From NCBI GenBank assembly GCA_947471745.1, contig CANJKZ010000180.1, positions 206,001-270,000 on the forward strand: a stretch of DNA of 64,000 nucleotides, written 5' to 3'. A model generated the notes under the pieces. That model saw only the letters and a program-made list of their open reading frames with translations. It had not been told where the DNA came from and ran no database searches. The stretch comes from Closterium sp. Naga37s-1 (Eukaryota; Streptophyta; Zygnematophyceae; Desmidiales; Closteriaceae). Position numbers and translations under genes: made by a program. Positions 1 to 10,197 of the stretch are shown here, piece after piece. Every line of letters starts with the position of its first letter. Position 1 is the first letter of the stretch.

Positions 1-45
1 TCGAGGCTACTTCTCCCCACCCCCCATACATCCCCACCCCACCCT

Positions 46-2301
46 CTAGCTAGCTTCCCCACAGCCGAGTTCCTTGCGGGGCTTTTCCAACACCACCCCT
101 GCCCCATACTCATCCGCCAGAACTGCATCCTCTCCTTCCCCCCCCAGCAGGTCATCCTCCTCCTCCTCGTCCATGTTGTAGCCGCGAGGGATAGGGGCAT
201 CCGGGATGTTACCGGGGACAACCGTGCTGCCCCCATCCTTCTTGTACCAATTGCGCACAACGTTCCAGTTGTGCGCAATGTAGACGAGGTCCGCACACTT
301 GGCGGACCCAAGCCGGTTGCGGCGGGCGGTGTGGACGCCTTCCCACTGTGCCCAGCCACGTTCGCATGGGGAAGCCGAGACGGGCTGAGTGAGCACCCGG
401 CATGCGAGGGTGGCAAGCTCAGGGTACTCGGTGCTGTGCCACGACCACCACTGCACCATGCTCATCTCCCCCTTCTTCACTGCCTCCCTTGCAGAGATGG
501 CGGCCGGCGTGCCAAAGCTGCCCTCCATGTTGATGTAGGCCAGCAATGCCTCCTGCAGAACAAGGGAGGCGCGGCGAGGGGCGCCATCCTTGCCACGCCT
601 GAAGGTTTTGTTGTCGTAGTGGCGCTCGATGTAGGCCTTGAACACTCGAGTGCACTCCACGTCGTTCCTGAAGATTCCCTCCACCTGGTTGGCCGGATTC
701 AGGATCCGGCCAACCACATGCATGGGGCAGGCAAGTGAGTTGTCCCACCTGTCCTTCACAATCTTGGTGATATCAGCCTTTTCCGCCCTTGTCAAATAAT
801 CCCCTGCCTCGTCCAACTTGTCATTGATGTCCTCGGTAAGTTGTAGCATGATATCATACATCTTACCCATCATCCCCTTCGCCGAGGAGTCCGTGGCCCG
901 CATGGCCTTGTACGGCACCGCCATGAGAGAGGTAAAAAACACCGCCAGCCCCCACCACTCCTCATCCATCACGGCAGCCCTGAACTTCTCGGCTGCAGTC
1001 TTCCTGTCCTTGTCCGCCACTGCCCACTCATTCCACTCGTCGCTGAGAACCATCTGCGCCAGCCCACCCCGCACCTCGCACAGCCGGGACAGAGCTATGT
1101 ACTGCGTCCCGAACCTGGTCCCCGCGGGCTTGAGCACCTGTTTCCCCCCACCCTTCTTCATGTAAGCACGGGTGAATTGGTGGTTGCGCACAAAGGTAAT
1201 CATCATCCCCCCCTTCTCCACGAGCCCCTTCGCCCATCCCATCTTGCCCACGTCTTCCATCATCAGGTCCAGGACATGCGTGGCACATGGCACATGCTCA
1301 ATGTGCGGCCATGTGCTCGCAATCTTCTTGGCTGCCGAGGCATAGTTGCTGCCGCCATCAGTGCAGACCGCCACCACATTCTCCGGCCCCACCTTATCAA
1401 TGACGGGGCGGAGAAGGCTGGCGATGTACCCCCCGGTCTTCGACTCCATGTTGCAGTCCACCGCCTGCTCGAACTCTGCGCCTGAGTCGTTGACAAGGAG
1501 CACGTTGGCCTGCGGGCGGCCACAACGGTCAGTCATCATGTCCGACGACACGGTGACCCCGTCCCGCTTCCAGCTGGCGGCAACGGGGGCGAGCGCCTTC
1601 TCCATTTTCTGCCGCACCTTCTTCAAGCCCGCCCCTCCAATGTAGCGCCTGTTGGGGGGGACGTACCCCGGTCCAGCGCGCGCAAAGCACTGGACCGCGT
1701 AGCGGAAGACCGGGTCATCCGCGATGCGCTCGGGAAGTCTTAACGCCGCGATCAAAAGGCAGAGGGCGTTATCCGCGTCCTCCTTGGCGCTCGTCGCCTC
1801 ATCGCTGAAGAAGGACGTTATCTTCCCCTTCTTCTCTGAAGAACCAGTGACCGCGCCCAGCGCGGAGTCAATTGCTGCAGCGGCCGCCCCTCGTTTGACG
1901 CCCTGCTTCTCCACCTTCTCCTCGTACATGCCGCGCACTTCTTCACTGACTGCCGCGGACACCTTCTTGCAAAGCCGGACAGCGCGTTTCTCCTGCCCTT
2001 TCCATTTCGCAAGGTGAATCGCGCAGCGATTGGTTCCGCCCTCAAACGTGAAGTCACAGAACTTACACATCTTGGGAGTGCCTTTAGTATGGTACGGAAT
2101 AAGAAAATGTTTCAGAATGGGGTTCGAAAGGCCAGCCTCGACAGGCTCCGTATTGATTGCGCCATTAGACGCGTTAACAGATCCAACATTGCTCGTCGCA
2201 GTAGGAGGGGTGGAGTTAGACGCCATGAGGACGAACGGGAGAAGAGAGCTACGGGAATAAAAACGAGCACCGCAATTGAATGAAACAAAGGAACTCGTCA
2301 T
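46..2301 (-). CDS. hAT-superfamily transposase (BED finger, DUF659, hAT C-terminal dimerisation)
   Basis: Uninterrupted 751-residue frame. Residues about 79-111 form a BED-like finger (C79-x2-C82, then H96 and C111) of the plant DUF659/hAT type. Residues about 225-400 resemble DUF659, with SSDMMTDRCGRPQANVL, CTDGGSNYASAAKK and VPCATHVLDLMMED, typical of the RNase H-like core. The C-terminus (about 630-700) has the hAT dimerisation block including PVSASPCERGWAQ and an acidic tail. Met1 is the longest start; Met26 (codon at 2224-2226, MASNSTPP) is an equally good start because residues 1-25 look unconserved. The family cuts and pastes DNA with 8-bp target duplications. The stop lies 44 bases from the window edge, so the left terminus is outside the window. 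No internal stops or frameshifts, so it may be a young or active copy. It lies on the same strand as, and probably within an intron of, the ABC transporter gene. Confidence 0.88.
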   Translation of the reverse strand: MTSSFVSFNCGARFYSRSSLLPFVLMASNSTPPTATSNVGSVNASNGAINTEPVEAGLSNPILKHFLIPYHTKGTPKMCKFCDFTFEGGTNRCAIHLAKWKGQEKRAVRLCKKVSAAVSEEVRGMYEEKVEKQGVKRGAAAAAIDSALGAVTGSSEKKGKITSFFSDEATSAKEDADNALCLLIAALRLPERIADDPVFRYAVQCFARAGPGYVPPNRRYIGGAGLKKVRQKMEKALAPVAASWKRDGVTVSSDMMTDRCGRPQANVLLVNDSGAEFEQAVDCNMESKTGGYIASLLRPVIDKVGPENVVAVCTDGGSNYASAAKKIASTWPHIEHVPCATHVLDLMMEDVGKMGWAKGLVEKGGMMITFVRNHQFTRAYMKKGGGKQVLKPAGTRFGTQYIALSRLCEVRGGLAQMVLSDEWNEWAVADKDRKTAAEKFRAAVMDEEWWGLAVFFTSLMAVPYKAMRATDSSAKGMMGKMYDIMLQLTEDINDKLDEAGDYLTRAEKADITKIVKDRWDNSLACPMHVVGRILNPANQVEGIFRNDVECTRVFKAYIERHYDNKTFRRGKDGAPRRASLVLQEALLAYINMEGSFGTPAAISAREAVKKGEMSMVQWWSWHSTEYPELATLACRVLTQPVSASPCERGWAQWEGVHTARRNRLGSAKCADLVYIAHNWNVVRNWYKKDGGSTVVPGNIPDAPIPRGYNMDEEEEDDLLGGEGEDAVLADEYGAGVVLEKPRKELGCGEAS

Positions 2302-2441
2302 CCATTATATGAGGAGACGAGTTGCTGAACAACATTTGAGAGGGATGGTTGGAGATGAGAGGTTTGGTGGGGTGGTGTGTGGTTGGGGGGTTGGAAGGTT
2401 TGGAACTCGAATTTTGAATTTCAGAACTGGGTTGGGCGATG

Positions 2442-2597
2442 TGCGACTTCGCGGTAACAAATCGCGAAGTCGCAAAACCTTCGCGAAATTTTTCAATGTC
2501 GTTTTTTTTTTTTTTACGGTCTGCCCGGGCGTATTTCCAAGAAATACGAGCGTATTGGCGTACCACGTACATACGCCAGCGTATGTACGTGGTACGC
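2442..2597. repeat. Foldback and subterminal repeats at the 5' side of the hAT element
   Basis: Three inverted repeats lie between the transposase start and the resumption of host sequence near 2629. 2442-2453 (TGCGACTTCGCG) is perfectly inverted at 2463-2474. GTATTTC at 2531-2537 is inverted at 2541-2547. A 19-bp arm at 2558-2576 is perfectly inverted at 2579-2597 with only a 2-base spacer. The motif GCGTA or TACGC recurs through 2529-2615. hAT transposases bind short clustered subterminal motifs, so this is probably the subterminal binding region of the element; that role is inferred. The exact terminal inverted repeat and 8-bp duplication could not be fixed because the other end is outside the window. 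Confidence 0.6.
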
Positions 2598-2899
2598 AAC
2601 CCTGCTCAGGGCGTATCTGCCAACGTAGGCGCACGTTGAGGGCCACTCGGTGCAGGAAGGACTGCGTGGGGCGTGGGGAAGAGAAAGGGAAGAATAACGG
2701 GAAGGGAAAGAGATTTTGTAGGTGGAGTCGTAGAGGTTGGTGAAGAAGGAGAGGTGGAACTGCAGCACCAGCCTGTTGCGCACGTTGAGAGCCACTCGGT
2801 GCAGGAAGAACTGGGAGGGGCACGGGAGGGGTATGGGGAAGAGAAAAAGGAAATGAGGAGAAGAGGAAGCTGCCTCTACCCGTCTGCACTGCACCTACC

Positions 2900-4125
2900 C
2901 ACCTACCACCCTCCCACCTTGTACGAGGCCTCCTCCCTGACCTCCCCCCAACAGAACGCGATTGACTCAACATTGTATTTCTTACAGTGTCTTGAAGAGA
3001 GGACGAAGCTGCTGTCTCTACCCCTCTGTACCTACCCACACAACTTACCACCAACCTTGGCTTACACGATACCCTCACGTTGTCCTTTCCTGAGGCACTC
3101 AAGCGAGGAAGGCAGTTTCCTCTACCTCTCTTTATCTGTTACCTAAACCCACTGACGCCTCCTCCGTGACCTCTCCTGCGGTGGACTTTTGACTCGAGTT
3201 GAATGCTTCCTGTACCACGTGTCCTCTTCCCCTCTTTGTACCCACCTTGGCTGATGACTCCTCCTTATCCTCCCCCCGGTAGAACGCGATTGACTCCACG
3301 TTGTCCTTTCCAAGGCGGCCCGAGCGAGGAAAAAGCTGCTTCCTCTAACCCTCTGTCTGTACCTACTCACCTACCCACCCACTCACCCACCCACCCACCC
3401 ACCCACCCACCCACCGACCCACCCACCCACCCACCCACCCACCCACCCACCCACCCACCCACCCACCCACCCACCCACCCACCCACCCACCAACCCACCC
3501 ATCCATCCACCCACCCATCCACCCACCTTGGCCGACGCCTCCTCCTTGACCTCTCCCCGGTAGAACGCGATTGACTCCACGTTGTCCTTCACTCGCACCA
3601 GGGAGTACCGCAGGTCTGCCTCCCGTTGAAAGCCCTGCAGGAGAGATGGGGGTAGGGTGAGGAGGGATGGGGTGCGGTGGAGTGAGATGTGCTTGTCTCA
3701 TCGCGTTGGCCTTCACTCGCACCAGGAAGTACCGCAGATCCCGTTGAAAGCCCTGAAATGAAGGGGCACATAGGGGTGACGTGGGATGGGGCAAGGTGGA
3801 GTGTGGTGCGTTTGACTCCACGTTGGCCTTCACTCGCACCAGGGAGTAATGCAGGTCTGCCTCCCGTTGAAAGCCCTCTGAAAGGGTAAATGGGGGCGGG
3901 GTGGGGTGGGGTGGGACGGGGTTGGGATGGGGTGGGATGGGGACCGGTTGGATAGGGTGTGATTGACTCCACGTTGTCCTTCATTTGCACCAGGGAGTAA
4001 CGCAGATCTGCCTTCCTTTGGAAGGCCTGTAGGGAGAAACGTGGCGGTGGGGTGGGGTGGGATACAGTGGAGTGGGGTGCGTTTGACTCCGCGTTGTCCT
4101 TCACTCACACCAGGGAGGGAAGGAG
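2900..4125 (-). repeat. Array of decayed copies of an ABC-transporter exon
   Basis: The exon at 3527-3634 recurs in partial form near 2905-2975, 3035-3105, 3240-3330, 3705-3760, 3820-3880, 3960-4030 and 4085-4120. Copies downstream of 3634 mostly keep the acceptor side and break off right after the codons for DNVES. Copies below 3527 mostly keep the donor side. A CCCA tetranucleotide tract (about 3371-3520) follows the best donor. The copies differ from one another by substitutions and short G/C-rich tails, so they are not simple assembly repeats of one sequence. Junctions near 3187-3203 show a palindrome-like TTTTGACTCGAGTTGAA. Confidence 0.7.
3371..3526. repeat. (CCCA)n microsatellite
   Basis: Nearly pure CCCA/ACCC tetranucleotide tract of about 150 bases with a few substitutions, lying just inside the intron after the exon at 3527-3634. 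It opens long spurious Gly/Trp/Val frames on the minus strand and Pro/Thr frames on the plus strand. Confidence 0.9.
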
Positions 4126-7100
4126 TATGTTGGACTCAAGGGTACACCGCAATGGAAGCAGCAAATGAGTTCAGAAATGTCGTCATCTGAACCTGAGTTG
4201 TTCCCTGTTGCTCCTAAACCCACCGCACCTGGAACTGCAGCCAGGTAAGTCGCTTGCCAAACTCTCTGACCACCACGAATGTGCCTTAGGTGCCTTTTGA
4301 GTCGACGCAAAGGGCAACTGAACCTCAGCTGTTCCCTGTTGCTCCCAGCCCCACCCCACCTGGAACTGCAGGCAGGTGAGTCGCTTTTCAAGGACTCTGA
4401 CCGACCACCACGAACGTTATCTGAGTCGACTCAAAGCCCGCGTGTAATAAGCTGACATTTGGGTCGACTCAAAAGCCAATTGAACCTGAGCTGTTGCCTG
4501 TTGCTCCCAGCCCCACCTCACCTGGAACTGCAGCCAGGTGAGTCGCTTCCCAAACACTCAGACCACCACGAACGTTTCAGACACTGCATAAGCCAGCAAG
4601 AACCACACTACAAGGGGAAAATCTATCCCTGCCCAAACTGTCCCTTGCTGCTTAGCCAAATAAACCAACCTCACCTGGAATTGCAGCCAGGTAAGTCGCT
4701 TGCCAAACACTCTGACCACCACAAACGTGCCTGAGACTGCATAGGCCAGCAGGAACCAGACCAGCGGGGGAGAGATGTCCCTGTGAGGTGGGGAGGGGAG
4801 AGGGGTGGGGGTGATGTAGGTGGGGAAAGGGCAGAGGTGAAGTGTGAACATGCACTTGCCCAGCACACCCTGACCACCACCAAAGTGCCTGAGACTGCAT
4901 AGGCCAGCAGGAACCAGACTAGCGGGGGAGAGATGTCCCTGTGGGGTGGGGACGGGGGAGAAGAGGGGGAACAAAGGGGGAGGAAGAAGAAGGGATGGGG
5001 GGAGGGAGAGGGCAGAGGTGAGGAGGAGCACGTTCAGCTGTCAAGAATGTGCAGACAGTTGCTTCTTTGAACACACTGAGCACCGCATTGGTATGAATGA
5101 GACATGAGGCAAAGGCTCAGGGCACAGAGCTCAGAAGCTTACCAGAGCACGTAGGCGAAGGCGAAGAGGTTCATAATCTTCCCAATGAGGGCGAGGAGCC
5201 TCGTTGAGAAGGCGGCGAGATTCAGAACAGGGCCTCCCACATAGGAGCTTACCTACCACACTCACCTTTGCTTTGGAACACGCTCGAAGCTTACCAGAGT
5301 ACGTAGGCGAAGGCGACGAGGTTCATCATCTTCTCTATCAGCGTGATGATAATCTGGGCATGACGGGGACAAGAGGACGGGGTGGGGGGTGGTGGGGGAA
5401 CGGAGGGCGTGCAGGGAGGAGAAGAGTGATACGCTTGAGTTAAGACTCTGCAGACGTACAAGCACGAGTAGGCTCATCAACCTGGAGGTTCTGTATTCCT
5501 TATAATGAGCAGGTTTCTTAGAGCGCGTAAGCCATCTTCGATTGAGGCACGTCCTGACAAAGTGCTTCACGACCTTGCAGATACACTGATCGGGATTGCC
5601 CAGCTTCCCAGCTTGCAGTGCTTCTAAAACGGCCAGGTTCGAACTCAGCAGTCTAGAGCAGCGGTGCGCTGGACTGGACTCACATTCAGGGACGTCCGGA
5701 CGAAGTGCTTCACATCCTCGCAGATACGCTGATCGGGGTTGTCAAGTGTCCAAGTTGCCTAAACCGACCTAGAACAACTGGGTCGCCAAGAGCGTGTAAG
5801 ACATCTCACATTGAGGGACGTCCGCACAAAGTGCTTCACATCCTCGCAGATACGCTGATCGGGGTTGTCCAGCTTCGAGTGCGTCTAGAAGCAGCAGGTT
5901 TGCATTCAGCAGTCTAGAGCTGCGCTGCGGTGCACAGTGCACTGCACTGGAGTCGCATTCAGGGAAGTGTGCACAAAGTGCTGACATCCTCACAGCAGCA
6001 GATATGCATGGCTTACATTCAGGGACGTCCGCACAAAGTGCTTCACGTCCTCGCAGATACGTTGATCGGGGTTGTCAAGTTTCCCGGCCATCTTCAAATC
6101 CAGAAACGCATGGTTGGCTGGAAATGACACAGGGAGGAAGGAAACAGGCGGGCGTCGAAAGAGCGAGTCGCGGGGGAGGGGTTGGGGAGTGTGGGGATTT
6201 GGAAGGAAAAAGGGAGTTGGGGTGTGAGGGAGCCGAAGGGGGTTGCCGAGCTTGTCAGGCGCCTTTGAATCCAAACACGCGGAGCTGGCTGAGACAACAC
6301 AGGATGATAACGGGCAGGGGTTGGAGGAAAGGGGATGGGAGGGAGGGAAAGGGTGGTGTGGGAAAGGGGCAGGTGTGTGGGGGGAGGAGAGGGGAGGAGG
6401 AAAAGGGAGGGGAGGAATGGTGGAGGGGAAGGTGTGTTCTCTCTTGAGGAGCGAATAGAGGGTCAGGGCAGGGCATGAAAAGCAGGAGAGTGCAAATGGC
6501 ATGGCATGGCAGTATGAACAGTGTTTGGATATGGTTTGAGGGCAATGAGAGCATAACAGGTGTGGGTTCCCGTGCTGTCGAAATGTGTGGGTCTAGTTTG
6601 TTGTCATTGACACTGGAATTCGCACTTGACATTGGATGAGGCATTTATGTGGCTCTGACATCTGGGGCGTGAGGATGTACCCCCAAGGCAGCGCCTGCCA
6701 GACGCTTATGAGAGGCAGCACTTACTTAAGTATCAGGGACCAGGGGTGACCAGAGAAAACTAGAGAGCAGCAGCTAGGAAGCCTCTAAAGAGCCGCACTT
6801 ACCAAAGTATCTGGAGAGCAGCAGGTTGGTGAGCCACAGGCGCCACTCGAGGGACAGCAGCTCCTGATTTCCAAGAACAGCGGGATAGAGGGACAGGAGG
6901 TCAGGGGAAAGGTAAGAGAGGATCGGGCGGTTGGCATGAGGAAAACTAGCGAGCAGGGAGAGTGGGAGGGGCAAAGGGACAGAGGACAGCGGACAGGGGC
7001 AAAGGGACAGGGGACAGGGGAGAGGGGAGAGGGGAGAGGGGAGAGGGGGCAGGGGACAGGGGAAAGGGGAAAGGGAGGCATGAAGTGGACCTGGGGAAAG

Positions 7101-8845
7101 GAGGGGATACAGGGGGGGAAGGGGGGTGGATCAGGGGAACAGAAGAGAAACGTCTCAACTACTTACTCACTGTAAGCGCTCTCTCTCACATGCACGTAAT
7201 CGAAGAGTGCGAAGAAAGGTGCGGCAAAGAGGATTATTTCCACACGGCGTGGTAGAAGAGAAGCCGCTCCCACTTGCACACCTGCACTGCACTGCACCGC
7301 GATGCACTGCACTGCACTCCATGGCACTGCACTGCATGGCACGTACCTTGAGACGCATGTACCCAGTGCTCACCTGGACGTAGTCGAAGAGAGCGAAGAA
7401 GGGCGCAGCAACGACTATGATGATGATGAACTTGAAGACCGCGTGGTAGAAGTCGGTCTGCTTCTTGGCTGATAGCGCCGTGTTGAAATCCCTCTGCGTG
7501 TACGAGATGACCACGTACATCTCTGGTGGGGGGGTTTGTGGGTGTTGGGGGGGGGGGTAAGCAGGTAGAGAAAGGAGAAAGGGGAGGTTAGCCGTGTTGA
7601 AGTCCCTCTGCGTGTATGAGATGATCTCACGTACATCTCTGGTGGGAGGGGCGGGGGATATGCATGTAGAGGGAGGGAGATAAGCAACTAAAAGGGGAGG
7701 GGAGCCGTGTGAAGTCCCTCTGCGTATACGAGATGACCATGTACATCTCTGGTGGGGAGTGAGTGCAAGGGGAGGAGTGTAGCGATGCAGGGGAAGGAAA
7801 GGTGAGCAGAAAGAGAGAGCAACGCCGTGTTGAAATTCCTCTGCGTGTACGAGATGACCACGTACATCTCTGGGGGGGGGAATGGGGACGGGATGGGATG
7901 GGATGCAGGAGGGTAAGAACAATGTAGAAACGGGAATGCGTGTTGAAGTCTTGTTGAGTATACGTGATGACCACGTATATCTACGGTTGGGAATAACCTG
8001 AAGGGAAATAGTGTTAGGGTGCAGGGAAGAGGGGTGGGCAACAAGGGACAGAAGCGCTGTGTTGAAGTCCTTCTGCATGAAACGACTCCAATCTCTGTGA
8101 AGGAGGATAAGCAGCAAGGAGGAGGCCAGGAGAATCCAAGTCCAACCGATTACATAATTTTTTATATCCCAACTTATTCTGTCCAAGCATGCAATGATAG
8201 CTGGATGCGTAGCCACAACTACACCAAATTTCGACATGTTACCACAAATGGAACTCCTAACCCCTTCACCATATGCCTAGGAACATACAACCCACCAGTG
8301 GTTCCGAGGCTGAATATGAGCAGCAGCACCATCAACCCCAGGTGAGTCTGACTCAAAAATTACCTCCTGGAAGCCACAACCCTTCCACCATGACTAGGGG
8401 CCTACAACCCACCAGTGGTTCCGAGGCTGAATATGAGCAGCAGCGCCATCAACCCGCGGGCCTTCCACTTGCAATCGCCTGTAAAGAACGCGATTGCCAC
8501 CCTGAAGAACCTCCGCAGCAGCGTCCAGCCGTTGATCTTCTTGTCCTGAATCCCCTGGCCTCCATCTGCACCGTCGAAACCAGCAGGTCCGCTGGTAACT
8601 TTCGCCGAGATATCGTCACTATCCGGAACCCCACTCAGCAGGGTCTTCACACCGCCAACTCCGTAGCGAAGAATTGCGACGAGATTGGTGACCAGACGTT
8701 GTGACCAGCCACGCCGGGATGGAGCAGCGGAGGCATCAGGACCGTTGAATCCGTGGTGACTGGAGGAGAAGCTACGAGGACTGGAGCCGGACTTAAGAGG
8801 CACTTGGTCGCCACACACAGGATCGTCTGACGGATTTCGTTTCAT
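3527..8845 (-). CDS. ABCD/SbmA-type ABC transporter, membrane-domain exons (partial gene)
   Basis: Exons read by frame and splice sites: exon 1 from ATG at 8843-8845 to about 8412; 7374-7522; 6803-6863; 6017-6117; 5295-5353; 4675-4780; 3527-3634. The peptides follow the order of the ABC_membrane_2 (SbmA/BacA, ABCD2-like) domain: SYTQRDFNTALSAKK, FFALFDYVQ, LSLEWRLWLTNLLLSRYF, LDNPDQRICEDVKHFVRTSL, MMNLVAFAYVLW, DISPPLVWFLLAYAVSGTF, and ADLRYSLVRVKDNVESIAFY. This family moves acyl-CoAs or small molecules across peroxisomal or plastid-envelope membranes. The location here is unknown; the N-terminus is Ser-rich with no clear targeting signal. The nucleotide-binding half (Walker A/B) is not in the window. 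It would lie beyond position 1, past the hAT insertion, or be lost. Some intermediate exons may be missing from my list. Confidence 0.72.
4185..4950 (-). repeat. Array of copies of the 4675-4780 ABC-transporter exon, with palindromic junctions
   Basis: Partial copies lie near 4185-4280, 4315-4420, 4480-4600 and 4850-4950 around the intact exon 4675-4780. Most keep the donor end (CTGCAGTTCCAG then GTGAG or GTAAG on the minus strand) and the segment encoding TFVVVRVFGK. Between units sit palindrome-like blocks at 4295-4312, 4421-4436 (CTGAGTCGACTCAAAG) and 4458-4475. Confidence 0.72.
5145..6290 (-). repeat. Copies of the 5295-5353 and 6017-6117 ABC-transporter exons
   Basis: The exon ending in MMNLVAFAYVLW (5295-5353) has a second copy at about 5145-5215 with its own GTAAGC donor. 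The exon ending in KHFVRTSLN (6017-6117) recurs at about 5555-5615, 5690-5750, 5815-5880 and more weakly 5950-5990. These copies keep the downstream half and donor. A diverged acceptor-side copy sits at 6243-6290. None of the copies keeps a complete exon with an open frame and both splice sites. Confidence 0.65.
7190..8095 (-). repeat. Copies of the 7374-7522 ABC-transporter exon
   Basis: The acceptor and first 50 or so bases of exon 7374-7522 (encoding MYVVISYTQRDFNT) are repeated upstream at about 7590-7640, 7700-7755, 7820-7875, 7940-7985 and 8050-8095, each preceded on the minus strand by a pyrimidine-rich stretch and AG. A donor-side copy with frame damage lies at 7190-7255. The intron thus offers five decoy 3' splice sites for a single exon. 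Confidence 0.72.
8282..8460 (-). repeat. Duplicated exon-1 end with a GAGTC-T-GACTC junction
   Basis: A roughly 60-base segment at the 3' end of exon 1 (encoding LLLIFSLGTTGGL) is repeated at 8282-8342. The repeat ends at TGAGTCTGACTCA (8343-8355), a palindrome with one central base. Confidence 0.75.
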
Positions 8846-9709
8846 TTTGATTCTATTTTATGCTACAAACTAGTCCCTTCTTGATCCGCGCCTAAGGCCG
8901 TCAGTTGGGTAGAAGCCTGAAGCGTAATAAATTCATTCAAATCTAAGAGTACCTTCGAAAATGGTTCAAATGCCGAACAACCAGATCATAAATATGAAAC
9001 AGACTGCCTCAGAAATCTATTTCGCCAAATATTCAGCAGCAATGGCAGAAACGACCTGGGATTGAGTTTGTAAAAGGCGAAGGGTGAAAGCTTTGCCGGC
9101 AGCGCTGGTGAAGACGCATAAGAAAAAATCCACCTTGGAATCACCGGCAAAGCGAAGGCTTTCACCAGGATGGAACAGAAATGTAAACGCGTCTGGCGGG
9201 AGGTACGCTAGCTTGGGAATCGACTTCGGAAATTATGTGATGCCTCGAAATCATCGCAGCATTGTGGCCTAGAGACTGTCGCAGCCTCCCTGCCTGGCAC
9301 CAAGCTACTGTGCGACAGTTTCAAGGCAAAGCGTCGAGTGCGCTGAGTGGCTCGCAGACTGCTGCTGCATTATTCCGCGCGTCGATTGCGCGGAAGACTC
9401 TTCGCATCCCCGATTAGCGAGGATGGACTCCATCTCATGCAGATCTGACACACCAGGACTTATACATTTGAAAGCAATCACATATAAACTAAATATAAGG
9501 GTGAATCTTCCGGGAAATTAAAAGATAAAACGAATCAGAATCATTGAGGCTCTTTTCAAGTTATGGTCAAGTCGAGAAAAAAAAAACGCTGCAACTTAAA
9601 ATGAAAATTAGATAATATGCTCCTTCTTTACGGATTGCCACACAGAAATATCTAAAAAACCCAACTTTCCTATAGTTTGTGAATCTGATTTTGTGAACAG
9701 GCTCATGTC
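8846..9709. other. Host sequence upstream of the ABC-transporter gene
   Basis: No convincing gene. It contains the likely promoter side of the minus-strand transporter gene but I recognise no clear TATA or initiator. Three small hairpins are visible: an imperfect one around 9083-9170 (GGTGAAAGCTTTGCCGG against CCGGCAAAGC...CTTTCACC), one around 9277-9331 (GACTGTCGCA against TGCGACAGTT), and a perfect 8-bp stem TTCCGCGC/GCGCGGAA near 9373-9396. Base composition becomes AT-rich after 9450. Confidence 0.5.
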
Positions 9710-9780
9710 TGTTGTTATAACCGGGAATCGCACTGGATAAAGATTGCTAAGTTGAGAGAAGACAATGAAGTCTTTGTAGT

Positions 9781-10190
9781 TGTTACAATCCCAAGTGGGA
9801 CTTAGCCAAGGATCGCTCAGGGTTGATCGCAAAGTAGTGTTGCAGCGGAAGTTTGAATCTCAGGTCAGAGTGAATGTAAATGACTGAGTTGATAATAGCA
9901 TGCATACATCGGGTTTATATAAGAATACAGGGGAATACGAAAAGACCTAGACTAGCCATGTACTCTAAGGGGTACATTCCCTTATTACAACCGAATTCAA
10001 ACCGTGCGGCGCGGGAACCCGTTTCAAACCTGTTCCCGCTCTTTTCACTTCAAATGTTTCTGCCAGCATCGGTCTTGGTCAGGCGGTTGCTGCGTCGCTT
10101 CGACTCTTCTGACTCCTCGACTTCGTACTCGCTAGAGTCGGCTCCTGCAGCATACAGGAATGCCTACTCATGAAACTTCATATCGTAACA
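9781..10190 (-). repeat. 3' LTR of element A
   Basis: 410 bp, TG...CA ends, flanked on the left by GTAGT and on the right by the polypurine tract complement CTCCCCTTCATTCC. Confidence 0.92.
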
Positions 10191-10197
10191 CTCCCCT

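Noticed and set aside
2305-3146. Overlapping frames on both strands near the hAT end
   Set aside because: They cross the foldback region and exon-copy array; no consistent homology.
7374-8095. Mutually exclusive exons (Dscam-like) in the ABC transporter
   Set aside because: The extra copies are truncated or frame-damaged and most lack one splice site, so they cannot replace the full exon.
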